In this document: positions 6,221 to 10,241 of the stretch, one piece after another | How positions within the stretch are numbered: position 1 is the stretch's first letter | Layout: each line of letters opens with the position of its first letter | Assembly (NCBI GenBank): GCA_007571225.1 | Contig: RKRU01000094.1 | Location: 1-10,241, forward strand | Reading direction: 5' to 3' | Length of the DNA: 10,241 nucleotides | Origin: Nitrosopumilaceae archaeon | GTDB lineage: Archaea > Thermoproteota > Nitrososphaeria > Nitrososphaerales > Nitrosopumilaceae | Made by a program: the position numbers and the translations under genes | The notes under the pieces: model-generated | What the model was told of the DNA's origin: nothing | What the model saw: only the letters and a program-made list of their open reading frames with translations | Databases searched by the model: none

Positions 6221-6367
6221 TCCGTATACTCCACACCATCCATCTCAGATGAGAGTTCTCTCCAGAATACAAATGCTGGTTAGTTTATTTTTGGCTACTC
6301 CGTATAGCCTAAAAGCTCAATTACTGCCGCAGAGTGGTGTGGAGTGACAAAAGTAGCATATCCCATG
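6211..6367. repeat. Nested inverted repeat between cld-like gene and transposase
   Basis: Outer arms CATGGGA (6211-6217) and TCCCATG (6361-6367) are perfect complements. Inner arms ACTCCACACCA (6228-6238) and TGGTGTGGAGT (6335-6345) are also perfect complements over 11 bases. Together they bracket about 157 bp containing a solo end of the MITE-like repeat and a T-rich stretch (6283-6293). It may be a very small non-autonomous element, or a structure acting between two convergent genes. The left outer arm overlaps the stop codon of the upstream gene. Confidence 0.6.
6254..6281 (+). repeat. Solo terminus of the MITE-like repeat
   Basis: Matches the 28-base terminal inverted repeat starting at 3108 at 22 of 28 positions, including AGTTCTCT and CAGAATACA. 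The sequence after it does not resemble the interior of the full copies, and no opposite end was found up to 7474. It is either a remnant or the end of a different element sharing termini, possibly the one that encoded the neighbouring transposase. Confidence 0.5.
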
Positions 6368-6394
6368 TTTAGGTATCATTATCATCATTCCTGT

Positions 6395-7105
6395 CTACTT
6401 GGTGTGTTTGTTCTGTTTTTCAGATTCCTCTTCTCTCTCTAAGGTCTCCCTGTCGGGTGCCATCTTGCGCACAAAGGCCTTTGCAGGCGTCTCTATATTC
6501 TCAAAGTCAAGTGACCGGTGGGGCCGTTCGTTGTTGTACCACTGTATAAAGCGCTCTACTGGGTCCGTCCTGCTCTTTGTATGGAATGGACCTCCCACAT
6601 GATAGTTTTCAGGCTCCCTTCCAGGCGCCACCTGCTCAAAAAAGTGAAGTTTTCTCTGCAGTTCGCCGTGGAACCTCTTCAGCTTGCCGCTTGCCTGCGG
6701 ATGCCCCGTGCGGGTCAGTACATGTTTTATGCCCAACCGTTTCAACTCTTTCTCAAACGGGGCCTCTTCACTCTCCGTGTCGCCTTTTTTGTTTGAATGG
6801 GACAGGAGATCATGATCTGCAAGTATAGATACGGGTTTGCCGTATTGGGCAATTGCCTTGTGCAGTACATCAATTGCGTGTTGTACAGTATCGTCTTCAA
6901 ATACACCATACCCGGTTATCAGACGCGAGGCGTCATCCTCATATGATATAAAGTACCTACCATCGGGTAGAACTTTGTAGTCAGTATGCCACATTGAGTT
7001 TGAGTATCTCCGCTCAGATTTTACCCACCTGCGCTTGGTGGGCTGTCCCCCCGAAGGCTCTTGTGGTGTGACGGAAAATGCAATATCATCCTGTTTTGGC
7101 ATCAT
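6395..7105 (-). CDS. Degenerate rve-family (DDE) transposase, catalytic Glu lost
   Basis: Integrase-core transposase of the IS481-like type common in ammonia-oxidising archaea. The 236 residues contain the first catalytic Asp in WHTDYK (D42) and the second in ILADHDLL (D97). In the third motif, where the family has GK(L/I)ER, the sequence is GKLKRFHGE, so the catalytic Glu is Lys143. The C-terminal part has the usual YNNERPHRSL and ETPAKAF. The N-terminal helix-turn-helix region expected of a 300-350-residue enzyme is missing; an in-frame TAA lies 10 bases upstream of the ATG (7115-7117). It is probably inactive. A second, internally deleted copy lies immediately upstream in the same orientation. 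Family call is solid; inactivity is inferred from the missing Glu and the truncation. Confidence 0.85.
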   Translation of the reverse strand: MMPKQDDIAFSVTPQEPSGGQPTKRRWVKSERRYSNSMWHTDYKVLPDGRYFISYEDDASRLITGYGVFEDDTVQHAIDVLHKAIAQYGKPVSILADHDLLSHSNKKGDTESEEAPFEKELKRLGIKHVLTRTGHPQASGKLKRFHGELQRKLHFFEQVAPGREPENYHVGGPFHTKSRTDPVERFIQWYNNERPHRSLDFENIETPAKAFVRKMAPDRETLEREEESEKQNKHTK

Positions 7106-7122
7106 CGTTCTTGTTTAGCCTC

Positions 7123-7292
7123 CTTGGTATGTTTGTTTAGGTTTTTCGATTACTCCTCTTCAAATACACCACCATGTCCGGTTATTACATGCGAGGTGAC
7201 GTCATTCTAGTATGATGTAAAGTACTTGCAGTCTGGCAGACCTCTAATCGATATGCCCAATTGAGTTTGAGTGCTTGTGCCCAAACCTTGCA
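7123..7292 (-). pseudogene. Internally deleted transposase copy
   Basis: Read on the minus strand, part of 7156-7290 translates as DCKYFTSY*NDVTSHVITG then HGGVFEE, clearly matching DGRYFISYEDDASRLITG and YGVFEDD of the neighbouring transposase, but with a stop codon, insertions and a frameshift upstream (HSNSIGHID against YSNSMWHTD). It then jumps directly to the C-terminal tail: EE*SKNLNKHTK (7123-7159) against EEESEKQNKHTK. About 150 residues of the catalytic core, including the second Asp and the third motif, are therefore deleted. It lies 17 bp upstream of the longer copy's start. No function as a protein is possible. Confidence 0.85.
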
Positions 7293-7442
7293 GTAAGAGA
7301 TTATCCGGTTATGTCAGGGCCGCATACAGATGATCAACAAATGACTCGAATCCGTCTTCTGCCGGTAAAATTACATCTATATGAATGGATTATTAAACCC
7401 GCCAATTTTTGGACGGGGTTGTCATGCCCGGCAGGTTAAAAA

Positions 7443-7470
7443 ACATAAATCACAAGCCTGATTCAGAGGT
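7443..7470 (+). promoter_or_regulatory. TATA-like box and Shine-Dalgarno for the aldo/keto reductase
   Basis: ACATAAAT (7443-7450) is centred 28 bases before ATG 7475, consistent with a leaderless start there. AGAGGT (7465-7470) would also serve as a ribosome-binding site at short spacing. A second TATA-like box, TTATTAAA (7390-7397), could give a longer leader or a start at ATG 7424. All but the last favour ATG 7475. The rest of 7293-7442 holds nothing I recognise. Confidence 0.4.
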
Positions 7471-7474
7471 AGAC

Positions 7475-8467
7475 ATGCGATATCACAAACTGGGCAAGAC
7501 CGGAATTGAGGTATCCGAACTGGGATTTGGAGCGTGGTCCATTGCGCTTGACTGGTGGGGCAAGAAGATCGAGGAGGATGAGGCCCTGCGCATGCTCAGA
7601 AGGGCATATGATGTGGGGATTAACTTTTTTGAGACTGGGGACATGTACGGCAAGGGCAAAAGTGAGCGGCTTATTGGAAGGGCCTTTGCAGGCATGCGCG
7701 ACGAGGTTGTAATATCTACCAAGTACGGATACGACTTTGCAGGCGTAGAACAGATAGGCCACAGCGAACTGCCGCAGCGGTTTGATGAGGACTTTACCAA
7801 AAGGGCTCTAAGGGACAGCTTGGAGAGGCTGCAGACTGATCATCTCGACATGTACGGGTTGCACAATCCAAAATTAGGCCACATCCGGGACGACTCAATA
7901 TTTGAGACGCTGGATGGATTCCTCAGGGCCGGTACCATACGGACATGCCAGGTGGCGCTCGGCCCTGCAATAGGCTGGACTGACGAGGGGCTGGAGGCAA
8001 TGGAGAGGCCCTGCGTGGGCGCAGTCCAGACTGTATACAACATACTAGAGCAGACACCGGGCAACGAGCTGCTGCGCAGGGCAGCAGACAGGGGTGTGGG
8101 AATACTGGTCCGGGTGCCCGAGGCTTCTGGCATACTGACTGGCAAGGTGAATGCGGATACCAAGATTGATCAGAAAGATCACCGGTCCGTAAGAAAGGGA
8201 GAGTGGATAAAGGCGTCCCTACAGAAGGTAGAGGAGATCAGGCCCATAGCCGAGAGAAACGGCCTGACCATAAGGGAACTTGCAATGAAGTTCATAATGA
8301 CCAAGCAGGGGTTTGCATCCGTTCTTCCTACCGTAACAGACGAGGACGAGATTGTTCAGTATGCCGAGATGTGCGACGGCAGATACATATCTGCATCGGA
8401 TATGGAGGAGATAGACGGCCTGTACAGTACGTGGCCGTCGTACGAGTTAAAGGCCACCTTGGAGTAG
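7475..8467 (+). CDS. Aldo/keto reductase
   Basis: An NAD(P)H-dependent oxidoreductase of the AKR superfamily with a TIM-barrel fold, 330 residues from ATG 7475. It opens MRYHKLGKTGIEVSELGFG, the usual AKR N-terminus, which is why I prefer this start over an in-frame TTG at 7409 or ATG at 7424. The catalytic positions are Y58 (in ETGDMYG), K83 (in ISTKYG) and H130 (in DMYGLHNP). The acidic member of the tetrad, normally Asp in DTAxxYG, is Glu53 here. The C-terminal SVLPTVTDEDEI lies where the cofactor-binding loop is expected. Substrate cannot be read from the sequence. The next gene starts 22 bp downstream and is probably co-transcribed. Upstream is transposase debris. Confidence 0.93.
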   Translation: MRYHKLGKTGIEVSELGFGAWSIALDWWGKKIEEDEALRMLRRAYDVGINFFETGDMYGKGKSERLIGRAFAGMRDEVVISTKYGYDFAGVEQIGHSELPQRFDEDFTKRALRDSLERLQTDHLDMYGLHNPKLGHIRDDSIFETLDGFLRAGTIRTCQVALGPAIGWTDEGLEAMERPCVGAVQTVYNILEQTPGNELLRRAADRGVGILVRVPEASGILTGKVNADTKIDQKDHRSVRKGEWIKASLQKVEEIRPIAERNGLTIRELAMKFIMTKQGFASVLPTVTDEDEIVQYAEMCDGRYISASDMEEIDGLYSTWPSYELKATLE

Positions 8468-8488
8468 TAGACTGGAGGGCTGTCGGGT

Positions 8489-8821
8489 GTGAAGAGGCGC
8501 ATAATGCTTGACGTGATTGAGAAGATGAGCGGCGCCAACATAGGCGACCGGAAGATGTGGGGAAAGATGACAAGGAAGATCAAATCTGATACTCCACTGA
8601 ATCCTGCGGAGTTGGAATACTATACAAGGCTGACACGCATATACAGCAACCCGGCATATACGGCGCAAACAGTCCGGGGCCGGAACTACCATACGCGGCT
8701 CTCCGAACACGACGATAAGCCGCGGTGCGCCGAATGCGAAAACGACTCTGAATACTATTGCAACATGAACGATCAGTACTTCTGCCAGCTGCACGTGGCA
8801 GGACACGACAGTAATGAGTAG
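8489..8821 (+). CDS. Small Cys/His protein, B-box-like zinc-binding C-terminus
   Basis: A 110-residue protein I cannot name. The N-terminal two-thirds are basic and hydrophilic. The C-terminus has regularly spaced metal ligands, C-x2-C-x7-C-x7-C-x2-H-x3-H (CAEC, YYC, FCQLH, AGH), resembling a compact zinc finger of the B-box kind, although one spacing differs from the classic pattern. Start is GTG 8489, preceded by GGAGGG (8474-8479) at suitable spacing; an ATG five codons on is an alternative. It follows the aldo/keto reductase by 22 bp on the same strand, so the two probably share an mRNA. It converges with ahbAB. Possible roles include nucleic-acid or protein binding; this is inference from the ligand pattern alone. 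Confidence 0.75.
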   Translation: MKRRIMLDVIEKMSGANIGDRKMWGKMTRKIKSDTPLNPAELEYYTRLTRIYSNPAYTAQTVRGRNYHTRLSEHDDKPRCAECENDSEYYCNMNDQYFCQLHVAGHDSNE

Positions 8822-8889
8822 TGGATGCGGTTATGGCATACGGTGACCGGTTGCCTGCATGAGCTGTCAGGATGCCGTGTGAGGCGCGG

Positions 8890-9927
8890 CTACTGCCCTA
8901 CGCCGACTATGACCTCTTTCTCCTTTAGGGTAAACTCGCTCTCTACAAAATACTCTACGCGCGTCTTTTTAAACTCGCGCAGGCTGAAAAGTATCTTATA
9001 GTCGTCAACTGCTATCTGTCTCTGAATTGTATCTGCCATCTCACGTGCCTCCTGCCTACTCTTGCAGTGGATCATCGAAAATACGTTGTAGGGCCAGTCC
9101 TGATAAGTGGGACGCTCATAGCAGTGGCTTACCTGTGGGAACGCGCCGAGCTTCTCGCCCACCTCAGTTATTCTGTTATCGGGGACCTTCCATACGATCA
9201 TACCGTTTGCAGAGAAACCGGCCTGCCTGTGTCGGAGTATGGCTGCAAACCTTCTCATTATGCCGTCCTTTTCGTAGCGCCTCATGACCTTGAACAGCTC
9301 CTCTTCTGTCGTACCTAGCCGGCTGGCTGCTGCAACAAACGGCTCGTCTACAAACTCCATGTCCTTTTGCAGTTCACGAATGAACTCCTTGTCGCGCTCG
9401 GTGGGATTAAATTTTACATCATTCTTATTTGCACTCTTCTTCTTCTCTTCGGTGGGGGCCACCTCGTGTTTTTTCTCCTCGACCATCTCAAGCCTCACCC
9501 CGATCTTGAACAGCTGCAACGTGGGTAGCATGCGTACCCTGCGTATTCCTTCTAGTCTGTCGAACTTATCTAGTTCGTCGTTTAAGTTTGAACCGGGCGG
9601 AACCGCAAGCGTAAACCACAGGTTAAACTCGTGGTCGCGCTCATAGTTGTGGCTTACGCCTGGATGTCTGTTGATCTGTCCTGCTATGTAATCAAGCCGT
9701 CGGGGTTCTATGTCCATTGCCACAAGCGAGCTGGTATATCCAAGTTTGCGCGTGTCAAATATGGCACTCAACTGCCTGAGTATGCCTGATGTTCTGAGCT
9801 TGTTTAGGCGCCCCTTTACCTCTTTTGCTGGAATGCCAAACTTTTGCGCCATTGCATCAAAGGGGCGCGTAACCAGCGGAAACGTCCACTGAATCTCATT
9901 GAGCAGTTCCTTGTCCATGTCGTCCAT
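8890..9927 (-). CDS. ahbAB: Fused siroheme decarboxylase AhbA-AhbB
   Basis: Two Lrp/AsnC-like siroheme decarboxylase units in one 345-residue chain. The complex converts siroheme to 12,18-didecarboxysiroheme, the first committed step of the alternative heme pathway; the family also includes NirD/L/G/H of heme d1 synthesis. Half one has a winged helix (residues 1-60) and the AhbA-type motif VSHNYERDHEFNLWFTL (91-107). A charged linker (about 150-170, EEKKHEV...KKKSANK) joins half two, which has a second winged helix (about 175-230) and the AhbB motif VSHCYERPTYQDWPYN (266-281). I chose ATG 9927 because a TATA-like box is centred 26 bases upstream and the family begins about there; the open frame continues to 10110, but the extra 61 residues overlap a decayed repeat and match nothing. 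The Lrp-like look can cause mislabelling as a transcription regulator. Confidence 0.92.
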   Translation of the reverse strand: MDDMDKELLNEIQWTFPLVTRPFDAMAQKFGIPAKEVKGRLNKLRTSGILRQLSAIFDTRKLGYTSSLVAMDIEPRRLDYIAGQINRHPGVSHNYERDHEFNLWFTLAVPPGSNLNDELDKFDRLEGIRRVRMLPTLQLFKIGVRLEMVEEKKHEVAPTEEKKKSANKNDVKFNPTERDKEFIRELQKDMEFVDEPFVAAASRLGTTEEELFKVMRRYEKDGIMRRFAAILRHRQAGFSANGMIVWKVPDNRITEVGEKLGAFPQVSHCYERPTYQDWPYNVFSMIHCKSRQEAREMADTIQRQIAVDDYKILFSLREFKKTRVEYFVESEFTLKEKEVIVGVGQ

Positions 9928-9948
9928 ACGCGTCTGATGCCCGCGCTC

Positions 9949-9956
9949 AATTAAAA
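9949..9956 (-). promoter_or_regulatory. TATA-like box for ahbAB
   Basis: Reads TTTTAATT on the minus strand and is centred about 26 bases before ATG 9927, placing transcription start at that ATG. This supports a leaderless mRNA and rules against the longer frame that opens at 10110. Confidence 0.5.
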
Positions 9957-10056
9957 GTGTATGATACTTGGTGTATGCGGCTTTGACGCGGCAGGAGAGG
10001 CCCCACCACTTACTTTCCGCCGCATCCAAGACGAGATGCAGCCTGCGCGGCTCAAG

Positions 10057-10127
10057 CGTCACTGTACAGTCATAATGACAGGTCCCCTGAGTACAAATAA
10101 CTGATCCCATACGGCAGATCGTTTACG
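10057..10127 (+). repeat. Second decayed copy of the MITE-like repeat
   Basis: Aligned to the left full copy in the same orientation. On the complement, GGGATCAGTTATTTGTAC corresponds to GGGATTAGTTGTTTGTAC, followed by AGGGGACCT in both. ACTGTACAGTC (10061-10071) corresponds to the interior CTTTACAGTC. GACGTAAACGATCTGCCG on the complement corresponds to GGCGTAGACAACCTGCCG, after an apparent 8-base deletion. No termini are recognisable. It lies just upstream of ahbAB. Confidence 0.5.
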
Positions 10128-10170
10128 TCTGACCCAGACGGTTTTGTACTATCGGTCTTGTGCCGTATGG
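10107..10170. other. 10-bp inverted repeat enclosing a hairpin
   Basis: CCATACGGCA (10107-10116) and TGCCGTATGG (10161-10170) are perfect complements 44 bases apart. Between them, CGTCTG-ACC-CAGACG (10126-10140) is a perfect 6-bp hairpin followed by GTTTTG. The nested symmetry suggests a structured element or a small insertion remnant upstream of ahbAB. No plus-strand gene ends here, so a terminator role is not obvious. Confidence 0.5.
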
Positions 10171-10172
10171 TA

Positions 10173-10241
10173 CAGATGATGATACAACGCAGATGATGAT
10201 AATGATACAACGCAGATGATGATAATGATACAACGCAGATG
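10173..10241 (+). repeat. 23-bp tandem repeat running off the window
   Basis: CAACGCAG recurs at 10185, 10208 and 10231, giving an exact 23-bp period. The first unit is 6 bp shorter, missing one GATAAT-type hexamer, so variation is by hexamer steps. The array is not complete: it continues past base 10241. Each full unit contains the 15-base word ATGATGATAATGATA also seen in cysS and at 6374-6388. Confidence 0.92.

Larger units (their letters stand above)
6395..7292 (-). mobile_element. Degraded IS locus with two tandem transposase copies
   Basis: A long transposase copy (6395-7105) and an internally deleted copy (7123-7292) lie head to tail, 17 bp apart. No matching terminal inverted repeats or target duplication were found around the pair; the only end-like sequence nearby is the solo MITE terminus at 6254-6281. 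The locus appears to be a fossil insertion site rather than an active element. Confidence 0.6.

Noticed and set aside
9928..10110. 61-residue N-terminal extension of AhbAB
   Set aside because: It overlaps a decayed repeat, matches no family sequence and lies upstream of the TATA-like box that fits ATG 9927.
10126..10146. Hairpin plus GTTTTG as a plus-strand terminator
   Set aside because: No plus-strand gene ends nearby; the closest plus-strand stop is at 8821, with ahbAB on the opposite strand between them.

Overview
The window looks archaeal, most likely from an ammonia-oxidising Thaumarchaeota (Nitrososphaerota) of the Nitrosopumilus/Cenarchaeum type. The reasons are gene content (a fused AhbA-AhbB siroheme decarboxylase, a small Rieske protein, a chlorite-dismutase-like heme protein, an NadE/CysS pair and an archaeal-type rve transposase), TATA-like boxes 25-32 bp before several start codons (leaderless or near-leaderless transcripts, some starting at TTG), frequent ATA isoleucine codons and intermediate G+C. 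The genus is inferred, not proven.

Layout. 1-293: non-coding, holding a decayed copy of a dispersed repeat and a TATA-like box. 294-596: Rieske ferredoxin. 615-691: an 18-bp minisatellite. 766-3053: nadE and cysS, overlapping by ATGA; cysS carries an in-frame hexanucleotide microsatellite. 3108-5393: a 507-residue protein of unknown function, lower in G+C than its neighbours by hand count, bracketed by two oppositely oriented copies (about 255 bp each) of a MITE-like repeat. 5549-6220: chlorite-dismutase/HemQ-like protein. 6211-6367: an inverted-repeat structure. 6395-7292: a degenerate transposase locus with one long copy (catalytic Glu changed to Lys) and, just upstream, an internally deleted second copy. 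7475-8821: an aldo/keto reductase and a small Cys/His protein in one operon. 8890-9927 (minus): fused AhbA-AhbB. 9928-10241: another decayed repeat copy and a 23-bp tandem repeat running off the end.

Functional links. AhbAB performs the first step from siroheme towards heme, and the chlorite-dismutase-like protein belongs to the superfamily that includes coproheme decarboxylase. Both lie within 5 kb, so a hybrid heme route is possible. nadE and cysS are housekeeping genes that appear translationally coupled.

The least explained component is the dispersed repeat family. It has two near-complete copies in opposite orientation around an orphan gene, two decayed copies upstream of the Rieske and ahbAB genes, and one solo end beside the transposase locus. 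It behaves like a MITE family and could be previously undescribed. All alignments here were made by eye.
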